The notes under the pieces were generated by a model, which was given only the letters and a program-made list of their open reading frames with translations, ran no database searches and was not told the origin of the DNA. This document shows positions 34,097 through 42,879 of a DNA stretch of 64,000 bases, piece by piece (within the stretch, counting starts at the first letter, position 1; the number at the start of each line of letters is the position of its first letter). Location of the stretch: the NCBI GenBank assembly GCA_004028795.1, contig SAIW01000008.1, forward strand, positions 300,066-364,065. Direction: 5' to 3'. The DNA comes from Chitinophagaceae bacterium. GTDB taxonomy: Bacteria > Bacteroidota > Bacteroidia > Chitinophagales > Chitinophagaceae. The translations under genes and the position numbers were made by a program.

Positions 34097-34762
34097 ATGA
34101 AAAACATCGTTCAAATAATTTCGATCAAAGACATCACTCACAATGTAAAACGATTTAGAGTGACAAAGCCTGCTGGCTATCATTTTAATGCCGGGCAAGC
34201 TACCGAATTGTCCATTAATGCTTCTGGATGGAAAGATGAAAAACGCCCATTTACATTTACCAGCCTTAATAATGACAGTTTTCTTGAATTCACTATAAAA
34301 ATTTATAATTATCGTCAGGGAGTAACTAACCATTTGGCTATGCTGCAAAAAGGCGACGAACTCCTTTTAAGAGACGTTTGGGGGGCTATTGAATATAAAG
34401 GGCCGGGATATTTTATTGCAGGTGGTGCAGGCATTACACCTATGCTGGCCATATTAAGACAATTACATCAATATGGTCAGCTGGAAGGAAATAAACTATT
34501 CTACTCAAATCAGACCGATCAGGATATCATTCTTCAGGACGAGCTGCAGGATATGCTTTGCCAGAATGTTATATTCACAACTACGCGTCAAAACGATGTC
34601 GCGCATGACCATCGCAGGATAGATGCGGCATTTTTGCAAGCCGAAGTTATAGATTTCAATAAACATTTCTATGTATGCGGCCCGGACCAAATGGTATCTG
34701 CTATCAATGAAGCTTTAAAACTGCAGGGGGTAACGCCGGATTATTTAGTTTTTGAACAGTAA
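34097..34762 (+). CDS. Ferredoxin/flavodoxin-NAD(P)H reductase-like flavoprotein
   Basis: A 221-residue two-domain reductase. The FAD domain has the RxYS-type motif as KRPFTFTSLN. The NAD(P) domain has GGAGITPMLAILRQL and the terminal HFYVCGPDQMVSAI. No iron-sulfur domain is attached, so electrons must pass to a separate partner. Probably supplies or accepts reducing power for sulfur redox steps of the island. Confidence 0.85.
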   Translation: MKNIVQIISIKDITHNVKRFRVTKPAGYHFNAGQATELSINASGWKDEKRPFTFTSLNNDSFLEFTIKIYNYRQGVTNHLAMLQKGDELLLRDVWGAIEYKGPGYFIAGGAGITPMLAILRQLHQYGQLEGNKLFYSNQTDQDIILQDELQDMLCQNVIFTTTRQNDVAHDHRRIDAAFLQAEVIDFNKHFYVCGPDQMVSAINEALKLQGVTPDYLVFEQ

Positions 34763-34788
34763 TCCCTTAGTTCCGCTATCTTTACTCT

Positions 34789-35397
34789 ATGAAATTATTC
34801 GGAGCAATTTTAGAAGAAGAACTGCGAGCCAACAGCCAGCTGAAAACCTTGCCGGCTGAAACGGTGATGATGCAATCGAATAGTTACATCCGGTCTATCC
34901 CTGTGGTGCTTTCCGGGAGCATGCGTGTAATGCGCGAAGATGAAGATGGCCGCGAAATCTTGCTTTATTATATCAAACCCGGCGAAAGCTGTATCATGTC
35001 TTTTTTAGCCGGTATACATGAAGATACCAGCAAAGTCAAATTAGTGGTGGAAGAAGATTCGGAAGTGTTGATGCTCCCAATAGCCAAAGCCAGCGAATGG
35101 ATCAAGATTTACCCGGAATGGGCTGACTTTATCTTTAAGCTTTATCATAAGCGTTTCGAGGAGTTGCTCGATGTGATCAATGCCGTAGCCTTTCAAAAAT
35201 TAGACGACCGGATCGTTACCTTGCTGAAAAGAAAAGCAAGTGTTTACGGATCGAATGAGTTCAGCATTACCCATCAACAACTGGCCGAAGAATTAGGTAC
35301 TACTCGCGAAGTGGTTTCCCGGCTGCTCAAACAAATGGAAAAACAGGAATTAATTATGCTCTCCAGAAATAAAATCACATTAAATATCCCTCTGTAA
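34789..35397 (+). CDS. Crp/Fnr family transcriptional regulator
   Basis: A 202-residue regulator: a cyclic-nucleotide-binding-type beta-roll (GSMRVMREDEDGREILLYYIKPGESC), a dimerization helix, and a C-terminal HTH (ITHQQLAEELGTTREVVSRLLKQ). The N-terminal Fnr iron-sulfur cysteines are absent, but a cysteine in GESCIMSF could sense redox state. Second regulator of the island. It may co-regulate the same promoters, whose palindrome lies near the class I activator position. Confidence 0.88.
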   Translation: MKLFGAILEEELRANSQLKTLPAETVMMQSNSYIRSIPVVLSGSMRVMREDEDGREILLYYIKPGESCIMSFLAGIHEDTSKVKLVVEEDSEVLMLPIAKASEWIKIYPEWADFIFKLYHKRFEELLDVINAVAFQKLDDRIVTLLKRKASVYGSNEFSITHQQLAEELGTTREVVSRLLKQMEKQELIMLSRNKITLNIPL

Positions 35398-35434
35398 CAT
35401 AGGTCACCAATTCACAGTCTGCATCCTGGTACAT

Positions 35435-36244
35435 TTGTTTCCTAATCAAAAACGAGTGGAAATAGCAGGATACGTAGCGGCAATATTAATAGGTCTGTCT
35501 TTAGGTTTGATCGGCGGTGGCGGTTCTATTCTTACTGTCCCCATTTTAGTTTATTTTTTCCTGATCGACCCTGTTATAGCGACAACCTATTCCCTGTTTG
35601 TCGTAGGGTTAACCAGTTCGGCAGGCGCGATAAGCCATTACCGAAAAGGTAATGTGAATTTTAAAATAGCTTTTGTATTTGGTATCCCATCATTAATAGC
35701 TGTATTCATCATGCGTAAATGGGTGATGCCTGCCATGCCGCATCATTTGCTAAATATGGGTTCGTTTGAATTGACCAAGCCGGTATTATTAATGCTTGTT
35801 TTCGCGGTGTTAATGCTGGCCGCTTCAATTTCTATGATCAGAAAGAAAAAAGAAATTTTAGTTTGCGACTCACGGTTGAGCTATACCAAATTGGTGATCC
35901 AAAGCATTATAGTTGGCATCATCACCGGTTTTGTAGGCGTGGGCGGTGGCTTTTTGATCATTCCCTCTTTGGTTTTGTTTGCCAGTCTGCCAATGAAAAA
36001 AGCAGTAGGCACATCCCTAATGGTCATGACCATCAGTTCATTGTTGGGTGTTTTGGGTGACGTAAGCCGGCATGCCCCTATTAACTATCAATTCTTATTA
36101 CTGTTTTCGGCATTTGCCATAGCCGGAATTATAATAGGCAGCTATTTAACCAAATATATAAGCGATACTAAACTAAAGCCTGCTTTTGGATGGTTCGTGT
36201 TGTTAATGGGCATTTTTGTGTTAATCACTACTTTAATTAAATAA
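35435..36244 (+). CDS. TauE/SafE family sulfite/organosulfonate exporter
   Basis: A 269-residue, eight-helix membrane protein with the duplicated family motif: [20 protein letters not shown] near the N-terminus and [20 protein letters not shown] near the middle. Starts with TTG at 35435; no nearer ATG fits. The family exports sulfite, sulfoacetate or related anions. In this island the obvious role is removing sulfite made by the persulfide dioxygenase-like protein. Confidence 0.88.
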   Translation: MFPNQKRVEIAGYVAAILIGLSLGLIGGGGSILTVPILVYFFLIDPVIATTYSLFVVGLTSSAGAISHYRKGNVNFKIAFVFGIPSLIAVFIMRKWVMPAMPHHLLNMGSFELTKPVLLMLVFAVLMLAASISMIRKKKEILVCDSRLSYTKLVIQSIIVGIITGFVGVGGGFLIIPSLVLFASLPMKKAVGTSLMVMTISSLLGVLGDVSRHAPINYQFLLLFSAFAIAGIIIGSYLTKYISDTKLKPAFGWFVLLMGIFVLITTLIK

Positions 36245-36245
36245 T

Positions 36246-36806
36246 ATGGAGCTAATTAAACAACCCTGGCCCTGGTATGTGGCTGCCCCCCTGATCGGGT
36301 TGATCGTACCGGCTTTACTACTCTTAGGTAATAAAACCTTTGGTATTTCAGGAACGCTTAGACAGGTCTGCGCTGCCTGCATCCCCGCCAATATTTCATT
36401 CTTTAAATATGACTGGAAAAAGGAGAGCTGGAATCTTTTCTTTGCAGTCGGGATTATTATAGGCGGTTTTATTGCAACCTACCTGCTTTCGAACTCCGGG
36501 CAGGTTAATATCAATCCACATACGACAGCGCTGCTGCAGCAGGAAGGTGTCAAGGATTTCAGTGGATTATTGCCGCAGGATATATTCAGCTTTAGCCAGC
36601 TATTCACCCTGCGTGGATTCATTTTTATTGTTGTGGGTGGGTTCCTCGTTGGTTTCGGAACCCGGTATGCTGGAGGCTGCACTTCAGGTCATGCCATCAT
36701 GGGGATATCTTCTTTGCAATGGCCTTCTTTAGTTGCTACCTGTTGCTTCATGATCGGCGGCTTTGTGATGACCTGGTTTATTTTACCTTATTTATTACAG
36801 TTATGA
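36246..36806 (+). CDS. YeeE/YedE family protein, first half
   Basis: A 186-residue membrane protein with four to five helices. The family signature [18 protein letters not shown] contains the conserved Cys thought to relay thiosulfate sulfur. An additional cysteine pair lies in [10 protein letters not shown]. YeeE proteins import thiosulfate. Here the usual single chain is split over two genes; the second begins in an ATGA overlap at 36803. Confidence 0.87.
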   Translation: MELIKQPWPWYVAAPLIGLIVPALLLLGNKTFGISGTLRQVCAACIPANISFFKYDWKKESWNLFFAVGIIIGGFIATYLLSNSGQVNINPHTTALLQQEGVKDFSGLLPQDIFSFSQLFTLRGFIFIVVGGFLVGFGTRYAGGCTSGHAIMGISSLQWPSLVATCCFMIGGFVMTWFILPYLLQL

Positions 36807-37213
36807 AAAATATAAAGTTCTTAGTAGTGGGGATGCTGTTCGGTATTATCCTCGTCAAATCAGAAGTAATCTCCTGGTTCAGGATACAGGAAATGTTCCG
36901 CTTGCAGGCCTTTCATATGTATGGGATCATCGGCAGCGCCATAGTCGTAGGCATCATTTCAATTCAGCTCATCAAACGGTTTCAGTTAAAGACCATACAC
37001 GGGGAGCAAATTGTTGTTCCTGACAAAATATTTCATTGGGGTAACGTTTATGGCGGCTTGATATTTGGTTTGGGCTGGGCAATTACGGGGGCTTGTCCGG
37101 GGCCGCTGTTTGCTGAGATCGGCAGCGGTTTTTGGGTAATCATTGTCACGCTGCTGAGCGCTATTGCCGGAACATGGACCTATGGTTTGTTAAGGGAGAA
37201 ATTGCCTCATTAA
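36803..37213 (+). CDS. YeeE/YedE family protein, second half
   Basis: A 136-residue membrane protein; start at ATG 36803, overlapping the preceding stop. It carries the matching half-motif GLGWAITGACPGPLFAEIG, with the conserved Cys. The two halves should assemble into one pseudo-symmetric carrier. DUF6691-type pairs of this kind sit beside persulfide dioxygenases in many bacteria, as here. Confidence 0.87.
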   Translation: MKNIKFLVVGMLFGIILVKSEVISWFRIQEMFRLQAFHMYGIIGSAIVVGIISIQLIKRFQLKTIHGEQIVVPDKIFHWGNVYGGLIFGLGWAITGACPGPLFAEIGSGFWVIIVTLLSAIAGTWTYGLLREKLPH

Positions 37214-37227
37214 TAATTACAGATAAT

Positions 37228-38562
37228 ATGAAAATAGAACAATTTGAAGATAAAGGCTTATCGCATTATTCCTATGCTATTTTAAGTGAATGTGACCGGC
37301 AAATCGTTTTAATAGATCCTTCACGGGATGTAAGTCAATATTTAGCTTTTGCTGAAAATAATGGAGCGACGATCAACGGCATAATCGAAACGCATCCGCA
37401 TGCCGATTTTGTAAGCGGGCATTTAGAATTGCATCAAACAACCGGCGCGACCATTTATTGTTCTGCATTAGTAGGCGCTGCTTATCCGCATCAAACTTTT
37501 GATAATGGAAATAGTATCAGTTTTGGCAAGATCACATTGAAAGCATTAAACACGCCCGGCCATTCTCCTGATAGTATCTCCATCGTATTAAGGCACGATG
37601 GTAAAGACAAAGCGGTATTTACAGGTGACACCTTATTCATCGGTGATTGCGGCATGCCAGACCTGCGTGAGAGTGCAGGTAACTTAACAGCTAAGCGGGA
37701 AGAATTAGCAGCCAAAATGTATCATTCACTCCGGGATAAGTTAATGGTGCTGGACAATGACGTAATTGTTTACCCGGCGCATGGGGCCGGAACACTTTGT
37801 GGCAAGGCTTTAAGTGAGGCCAATAGCAGCACCATTGGCGCTGAAAAACTGAGTAACTGGTCGTTACAAAGTATGACTGAATCGAAATTTATAACTACGC
37901 TTTTACAAGATCAGCCCTTTGTGCCAAAATATTTTCCGTTTGATGTGGAATTGAATAAGCAAGGTGCAGGTAACCTGGAGCAGGCAATTACAAATGTTCC
38001 GATTGGCCAGGCTGTTATACTAAACAGCAGTATTTATATCATTGACACACGGGCTGAAAAAGAATTTAAAAAAGGGCATCTTCCGGGATCAATCAACCTG
38101 CAAAATGGCGGCAAGTTTGAAACCTGGCTGGGCAGCATTATTGCACCAGAGGAAGCATTTTACCTCGTTGCAGAAAATGAGGAAATACTCGAAAACTTAA
38201 TTTTGCGCTGCGCGAAGATCGGCTATGAGCATTTTATCGAGCGGGCATTTGTTTTTCAGGCAGGAACAGCAATAATGGATACTATTGATTTACTTAGGTT
38301 TTCAACGAATCAAACAGAATATACCATTGTTGACATCCGGAATAATGGAGAAGTAAAGGAACTCCCGGTATTTAAAAATGCCATCCATATACCGCTTCCC
38401 GAATTAAGGGAAAGAGTTTCGGAAATACCCTTTAATAAACCCATAATTGTACATTGCGCGGGTGGCTATCGCAGCGCGGCTGGCAGCAGTATCATTAACA
38501 ATGCTTTTGGCGATAAAGCAAAAGTATATGACCTTGGTGAATCTATAAAAGCATTTTTATAA
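37228..38562 (+). CDS. Persulfide dioxygenase-like MBL protein with two rhodanese domains
   Basis: A 444-residue protein starting at ATG 37228. The N-terminal metallo-beta-lactamase domain has THPHADFVSGHLEL, GHSPDSISI and FTGDTLFIGDCG, as in ETHE1/PDO enzymes; the usual HxHxDH ends DF here. Two rhodanese domains follow: the first (VIDTRAEKEFKKGHLPGS) lacks an obvious active-site Cys. The second has an intact loop IVHCAGGYRSA. Expected to oxidise glutathione- or CoA-type persulfide to sulfite and to move sulfane sulfur. Sits between sulfur carriers and a thioredoxin. Confidence 0.87.
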   Translation: MKIEQFEDKGLSHYSYAILSECDRQIVLIDPSRDVSQYLAFAENNGATINGIIETHPHADFVSGHLELHQTTGATIYCSALVGAAYPHQTFDNGNSISFGKITLKALNTPGHSPDSISIVLRHDGKDKAVFTGDTLFIGDCGMPDLRESAGNLTAKREELAAKMYHSLRDKLMVLDNDVIVYPAHGAGTLCGKALSEANSSTIGAEKLSNWSLQSMTESKFITTLLQDQPFVPKYFPFDVELNKQGAGNLEQAITNVPIGQAVILNSSIYIIDTRAEKEFKKGHLPGSINLQNGGKFETWLGSIIAPEEAFYLVAENEEILENLILRCAKIGYEHFIERAFVFQAGTAIMDTIDLLRFSTNQTEYTIVDIRNNGEVKELPVFKNAIHIPLPELRERVSEIPFNKPIIVHCAGGYRSAAGSSIINNAFGDKAKVYDLGESIKAFL

Positions 38563-38564
38563 AC

Positions 38565-39158
38565 ATGAGTATATTATCCATTCGTAAAAAGCTGACCGTT
38601 GCAAATATGCTGAATGGAGTTTTCATTGTATTGGTACTCATCGTTTTTTTCAGCCCGTCTGCAAAGGCTTTACTAATTCGCGGTTTAATGCAGTTTGGTT
38701 TATTTCAACCCGATATATCGCAGCCGATAAAAATCACCGGTAATACCAGTTTGCCAAATATCACTTTTCAAAATACCAACGGGCAAATACTCAACCTAAG
38801 CGATCAAAAAGGCAAGGTCATATTGATGAATTTTTGGGCGACATGGTGCCCGCCATGTATAGCGGAAATGCCATCTATTAATGAACTCTATGAAAAGCTG
38901 AAGAAAAATAAAAATATTGTTTTTATCATGGTAGATGCAGATCATGACTTTAATAAATCAGTGCCATTTATGAATAAGCATCAATTCACCCTTCCCCTTT
39001 ACGAGGCCAACAGCGAGATGCCCGAGAATCTTTTGGGAGGCTCTATTCCCACTACCGTAATCTTTGATAAAAATGGGCAGTTGGTATTTCGTCATGAAGG
39101 GGCTGGTGACTATAGCAGTGCTAAAGTTGCAGATTATTTATTAAACCTGGCACGTTAA
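38565..39158 (+). CDS. TlpA/ResA-like membrane-anchored thioredoxin
   Basis: A 197-residue protein with one N-terminal membrane helix and a thioredoxin fold facing the periplasm. The active site is NFWATWCPPCIAEMP (CPPC), and the cis-proline segment is GGSIPTTVIF. It could reduce periplasmic disulfides, including the haem-binding cysteines of the cytochrome or persulfidated DsrE-like protein. 2 nt after the dioxygenase gene. Confidence 0.88.
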   Translation: MSILSIRKKLTVANMLNGVFIVLVLIVFFSPSAKALLIRGLMQFGLFQPDISQPIKITGNTSLPNITFQNTNGQILNLSDQKGKVILMNFWATWCPPCIAEMPSINELYEKLKKNKNIVFIMVDADHDFNKSVPFMNKHQFTLPLYEANSEMPENLLGGSIPTTVIFDKNGQLVFRHEGAGDYSSAKVADYLLNLAR

Positions 39159-39160
39159 TC

Positions 39161-39774
39161 ATGGAAAGAAAAGATCATTGGGAAAATGTTTATCAAACCA
39201 AACAACTTTCAGAAGTAAGCTGGTTTGAGCCAATACCTGAAACATCGCTTAATATTATAAAAGAATTTGGCTTGTCTACCGATGCCGCGATCATTGATAT
39301 CGGTGGCGGTGACAGTTTATTAGCCGACCATTTATTAGCATTGGGCTATACCAATATTTCAGTGCTCGACATATCATCAGCAGCGATTGAAAGGGCAAAA
39401 TTGCGTTTAGGGCCAAAAGCCATTTTAATTAAATGGATCATAAGCGATATGCTCTTATATAATGAACGGAAAAATTTGATGTCTGGCATGACCGGGCGGC
39501 TTTTCATTTCCTGACCGACCTGCAGGATCAGCAGCTATACTTACACACCGTAAACAAGAACTTAAAGGATGAAGGTTATTTAGTGCTTGGTACATTTTCC
39601 GTAAACGGCCCCGAAAAGTGCAGTAATTTGCCAGTACAGCAATATTCGGAACTTACACTTACCAGGCTTTTTAGCCGGTATTTCAAGAAGATAAATTGTT
39701 TCATTAAAGATCATACGACTCCATTTAAAACTTTACAGCAGTTTATCTTTTGTGTATTTCAAAAGAATCAATAA
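39161..39774 (+). pseudogene. Class I SAM-dependent methyltransferase, frameshifted
   Basis: Starts 2 nt after the TlpA gene. Residues 1-105 show the SAM-binding motif I (IIDIGGGDSLLADHLL) and motif II (ISVLDISSAAIERAK). At the A-run near 39470 the frame is lost; the expected continuation FDVWHDRAAFHFLTDLQD lies in the -1 frame and runs to 39774. Adding one A restores a normal protein of about 204 residues. No canonical slippery heptamer is present, so this is decay or a homopolymer error. A role as thiol/sulfide methyltransferase would suit the context but is not shown. Confidence 0.75.
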
Positions 39775-39836
39775 CATTTTGTTATCGAGCATCCTATGTT
39801 ATGATAAAAAAACAGGGGGAAATTGATTGATCTTTG
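39770..39836 (+). promoter_or_regulatory. Composite LysR-type promoter, copy 4 (yeiH-like gene)
   Basis: AATAAC-ATTTT-GTTATC (39770-39786), 16 nt, GATAAAAAA (39803-39811), 17 nt, GATCTTTG (39829-39836). Start codon at 39855. The operator overlaps the end of the methyltransferase frame. Confidence 0.8.
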
Positions 39837-39854
39837 GGTATCAAAACAAAGGAT

Positions 39855-40829
39855 ATGAATACCCAACAATCAACAATACCATCGACCGGCCTGATATTTA
39901 ATATTGGCACCAATGCTCAAAAGATATTATTTTTTATATGTGTGATCTTTTGCCTTTCACCTTTTGCAAGCCCTGCAATAGCTTTATTAATAGGCATTGT
40001 TATCGCACAATTCACCGGTCATCCTTACTTGCACCTAAATCATAAAGCTACTAACCTGTTGCTTAAAATAGCAGTAGTAGGACTTGGATTTGGCATGAAC
40101 GTACATAGCGCCATGCAAGCGGGTAAAGAAGGTATTTTATTTACTATTGCTTCCATAACCGGAACCCTTGTGTTTGGCTATTTCATGGGCAAATGGTTAA
40201 CTATCGAAAAGAAAACCTCTTTTCTTATCTCAGCAGGCACGGCCATTTGTGGTGGAAGCGCTATTGCGGCTATTTCACCTGTGATCAAAGCGGAGGAAAA
40301 ACAAATATCTGTCGCCTTAGGATGTGTATTTATTCTTAACTCTATAGCATTGGTGATATTTCCTATAATAGGACATCACTTTAATCTATCTCAAATTCAA
40401 TTCGGCTTGTGGTGTGCTATCGCAATCCACGACACCAGTTCAGTAGTAGGTGCTGCAAGTAAGTATGGTGCTCATGCCTTAGAAGTGGCCACCACTGTTA
40501 AATTAGCCCGTGCCTTATGGATCATCCCGGTTGCTTTTATGTCAACCTTTATTTTTAAAAATAAATCAAAAAAGATCAGCATCCCCTATTTCATAGGCTT
40601 ATTTATACTGGCTATGATAGCCAATACTTATATCCCAGCTACTAAAATTATCAGCCCCTACATGATCGCCATTGCTAAGGCCGGATTAACCCTTACGTTG
40701 TTTCTGATCGGTGCAGGCTTATCCAGGAAAGTGATCTTGTCAGTTGGTTTTAAACCTTTATTCCAGGGCGTTGTTCTTTGGATCATCATATCAGTTGCTG
40801 CTTTATATGCCGTAATGCATTTGGCTTAA
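39855..40829 (+). CDS. YeiH family putative sulfate exporter
   Basis: About 324 residues, ten hydrophobic helices. Start at ATG 39855, preceded by AAAGGA. Family landmarks are LLKIAVVGLGFGMNVHSAM, TAICGGSAIAAISPVIKA and AIHDTSSVVGAASKYG. In other bacteria yeiH-type genes are controlled by LysR-family CysB/YeiE/CysL regulators, which agrees with the LysR-like promoter directly upstream. Proposed role: exporting sulfate or another sulfur oxyanion end-product. Confidence 0.88.
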   Translation: MNTQQSTIPSTGLIFNIGTNAQKILFFICVIFCLSPFASPAIALLIGIVIAQFTGHPYLHLNHKATNLLLKIAVVGLGFGMNVHSAMQAGKEGILFTIASITGTLVFGYFMGKWLTIEKKTSFLISAGTAICGGSAIAAISPVIKAEEKQISVALGCVFILNSIALVIFPIIGHHFNLSQIQFGLWCAIAIHDTSSVVGAASKYGAHALEVATTVKLARALWIIPVAFMSTFIFKNKSKKISIPYFIGLFILAMIANTYIPATKIISPYMIAIAKAGLTLTLFLIGAGLSRKVILSVGFKPLFQGVVLWIIISVAALYAVMHLA

Positions 40830-40830
40830 T

Positions 40831-41448
40831 CTAAATGCCTTTCTTAACCTTTGTAATTCTCTTGTCTCTTATCAAGGGAACGATAAGAAATACAAACAGC
40901 CAGATTAATCCAAATACTACACTTGAACTTAGAAAAATAATACTTATTTTCTGTTTAATCAGATATTCCGCAATCGTCTGAAATAATGAAAACTGGAAAA
41001 CAAACTGAAGCACCTGTTTGGCTTTGTTAGCAGATATCGTCAGATTATAAAGCAATAACAAAGGTAAAAGTGCGAAGCTGGTCAACCGTCTGGATATTAC
41101 AATAACCAGCCTATGTTTGGGTATATGCTGATATTTCATAAGCAAGCCGCAGATGAAAACAGTTAATATCATGACTGCAAATGATACCAGGAAATTTTTG
41201 CCGAGGAATTTTGGATATCCTTTGAATCCTTCAGTGTTTTCACTAATTTCAAGCAGATCTTTTTGCTTGATGTCTTGCTTCGCCCGCTCAAATGAAGTTT
41301 CAAAATCACTTCCTTCACCAAGATATAATTCTGTCAGGATTGCCAGGTGGTCGGCCATCTCTATGATTAATTTGTCTTCAATTACTCCAGAATGTTTCAA
41401 ATAACCTATTATCTGGTCATACTCAAATTCCGTTAATTCTCGCTTCAT
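40831..41448 (-). CDS. Membrane protein partnered with a PadR regulator
   Basis: A 205-residue protein: a soluble N-terminal helical part (FEYDQIIGYLKHSGVIEDK) and about four membrane helices. It resembles the DUF1700/DUF1129-like partners that PadR regulators often control. Overlaps the PadR gene by 4 nt. Convergent with the yeiH-like gene. Function unknown. Confidence 0.7.
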   Translation of the reverse strand: MKRELTEFEYDQIIGYLKHSGVIEDKLIIEMADHLAILTELYLGEGSDFETSFERAKQDIKQKDLLEISENTEGFKGYPKFLGKNFLVSFAVMILTVFICGLLMKYQHIPKHRLVIVISRRLTSFALLPLLLLYNLTISANKAKQVLQFVFQFSLFQTIAEYLIKQKISIIFLSSSVVFGLIWLFVFLIVPLIRDKRITKVKKGI

Positions 41449-41783
41449 GCGGTATTTACGTTAAAATCAATTACATCATTTAGCGATTTGATGAAAGATG
41501 CCAGTTCAGCGATCTTTTCGGTTGCTACGGCAGCGCCGCTTTTCGTCAGCCGGTAATATACCCTCGGCCTTTTGCCTACCATTACAGATTCTGTTTCCAA
41601 AACCCCAGTCGCTTCCAATTTGTGGAGAGACGAATACATCGCACCCTCACTGATCTGAATTTTATTAGCGGTAAGTTCTTTCACCGTTTGGGTGATCTCA
41701 TACCCATACATCTTAACGTTTTCCGACAGTAGTTTCAAGATAATAATCTCAATTGTACCCTTTAGCAGCTCTTTAGAATACAT
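41445..41783 (-). CDS. PadR family transcriptional regulator
   Basis: A 112-residue winged-helix protein: opening LLKGTIEIIILKLLSENVKMYGYEI (described, residues 5-29), recognition region ISEGAMYSSLHKLEATGVL and wing GKRPRVYYRLTKSG. Likely autoregulates the two-gene operon with the membrane protein. Confidence 0.9.
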   Translation of the reverse strand: MYSKELLKGTIEIIILKLLSENVKMYGYEITQTVKELTANKIQISEGAMYSSLHKLEATGVLETESVMVGKRPRVYYRLTKSGAAVATEKIAELASFIKSLNDVIDFNVNTA

Positions 41784-41940
41784 ACTTTTTTTTAGGCAAA
41801 TATAGCCCTAAAATGATTACATACCCTTTATAGCAAGGTATATTTTGAAAAAGATTAAACCTTTAATTGAATATTGAGTTTAACACTTATATAAGATACG
41901 ATGCATTGTATAAGGATGTATTTATTGATCAATTTTAAAT

Positions 41941-42318
41941 ATGAAAAAGCTAACTATACTGTGTGGGTTTATTTCAATTATGAATGTAGCATGTGCGCAG
42001 CAAATGCAAAAAACACCCAATAAGAGGGCTGAACATAGGACTCTTTTACTTCAAAAACAATTGTCGCTTAATAAAGAACAAGCCAGAAAAGTAAAAGTAA
42101 TAATGTTGGAGCAAGCTGTTCGCATAGATAGCCTTAAAGCTAACAGGCAAGCAGAAAAGAGAAACCGGCGGCTAACAAAACGGCAAATTATTGCCCAGAC
42201 TGACGGCAGGATGGAAAAAATACTCTCTGCTGATCAAGAAGCAACATACCTTAAATGGAAAGAATTAAAAAGGCAAAACACAGTAGAAATGGAAAACAGG
42301 CGGACTAACCACCGCTAG
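41941..42318 (+). CDS. Secreted Spy/CpxP-like helical protein
   Basis: A 125-residue exported, strongly basic protein (signal ending NVACAQ). The helices LSLNKEQARKVKVIMLEQ and MEKILSADQEATYLKWKEL resemble the LTxxQ-motif periplasmic chaperone group. First of four consecutive small secreted proteins that close the element. Confidence 0.6.
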   Translation: MKKLTILCGFISIMNVACAQQMQKTPNKRAEHRTLLLQKQLSLNKEQARKVKVIMLEQAVRIDSLKANRQAEKRNRRLTKRQIIAQTDGRMEKILSADQEATYLKWKELKRQNTVEMENRRTNHR

Positions 42319-42349
42319 AAAATGAATTAATAACAACTAAATAATATCT

Positions 42350-42673
42350 ATGAAAAAGAAAGCAATTGTTGGTGGTTTATTTGTTGCCATGCTGGCAGTG
42401 ACCACTGTATCCAACGCACAGACCAGGACACCATTGATCAATCACCGGGAGAAAAACCAAAAAGCAAGGATTAATCAAGGTGTAAGAAGCGGTGCATTGA
42501 CCCATCATGAGGCACATACGCTGAGAAATAATGAACGAAATATTAACGCAGAAAAAAGAATTGCAAGAGCAAACGGAAAAGTCGGCCCAAGGGAAAGGAG
42601 CATGATGCGCCATCAAGAAAGCCGGGATAGCCGAACAATTTACAATAAAAAACACAATGCAGCTGTCAATTAA
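42350..42673 (+). CDS. Small secreted basic protein of unknown function
   Basis: A 107-residue exported protein (signal TTVSNAQ). The mature part is very rich in His, Arg and Asn: GVRSGALTHHEAHTLRNNER, then KVGPRERSMMRHQESRDSR. Similar proteins occur in Bacteroidota but have no assigned role. Highly charged character suggests binding of nucleic acid, polysaccharide or metal outside the cytoplasm. Confidence 0.6.
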   Translation: MKKKAIVGGLFVAMLAVTTVSNAQTRTPLINHREKNQKARINQGVRSGALTHHEAHTLRNNERNINAEKRIARANGKVGPRERSMMRHQESRDSRTIYNKKHNAAVN

Positions 42674-42701
42674 TTAATTGTTTAATCATACATCTATCAA
42701 A

Positions 42702-42851
42702 ATGAAAATAATGAAATATCTGCTTTTACTCTTTGTAATCGCATTCAGCTTTAGTTCCTGTGTAGTCAGGCGTGGACCCGGATGGATTCCCGGTCACTAT
42801 GATGTGGGTCCTTACGGTGGCAGGCATTGGGTTCCGGGTCATTATCGTTAA
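42702..42851 (+). CDS. Tiny lipoprotein with WxPGHY repeats
   Basis: A 49-residue protein from ATG 42702 to TAA 42851. Lipoprotein signal with lipobox FSSC near residue 20. The mature 30 residues hold two copies of a W-[IV]-P-G-H-Y motif (GWIPGHYDVGPYGG; HWVPGHYR). Related to the YXWXXGH/WXXGXW repeat proteins, of which the next gene is a longer member. Confidence 0.65.
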   Translation: MKIMKYLLLLFVIAFSFSSCVVRRGPGWIPGHYDVGPYGGRHWVPGHYR

Positions 42852-42879
42852 TATATTTATTAAATCTCAATACATTTTT

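Noticed and set aside
34789..35397. Crp/Fnr protein as the main binder of the four palindromes
   Set aside because: The palindrome has an odd N5 centre and a second conserved element near -35, which suits a LysR-type regulator better. Crp/Fnr involvement is kept as an alternative, not as the main claim.
39465..39480. Programmed -1 frameshift in the methyltransferase
   Set aside because: The site lacks a canonical X XXY YYZ heptamer (five A residues after G), so decay or a homopolymer error is simpler.
42772..42879. N-terminal extension of the WXXGXW protein
   Set aside because: It overlaps the 49-residue lipoprotein gene; the ATG at 42880 gives a proper signal peptide.
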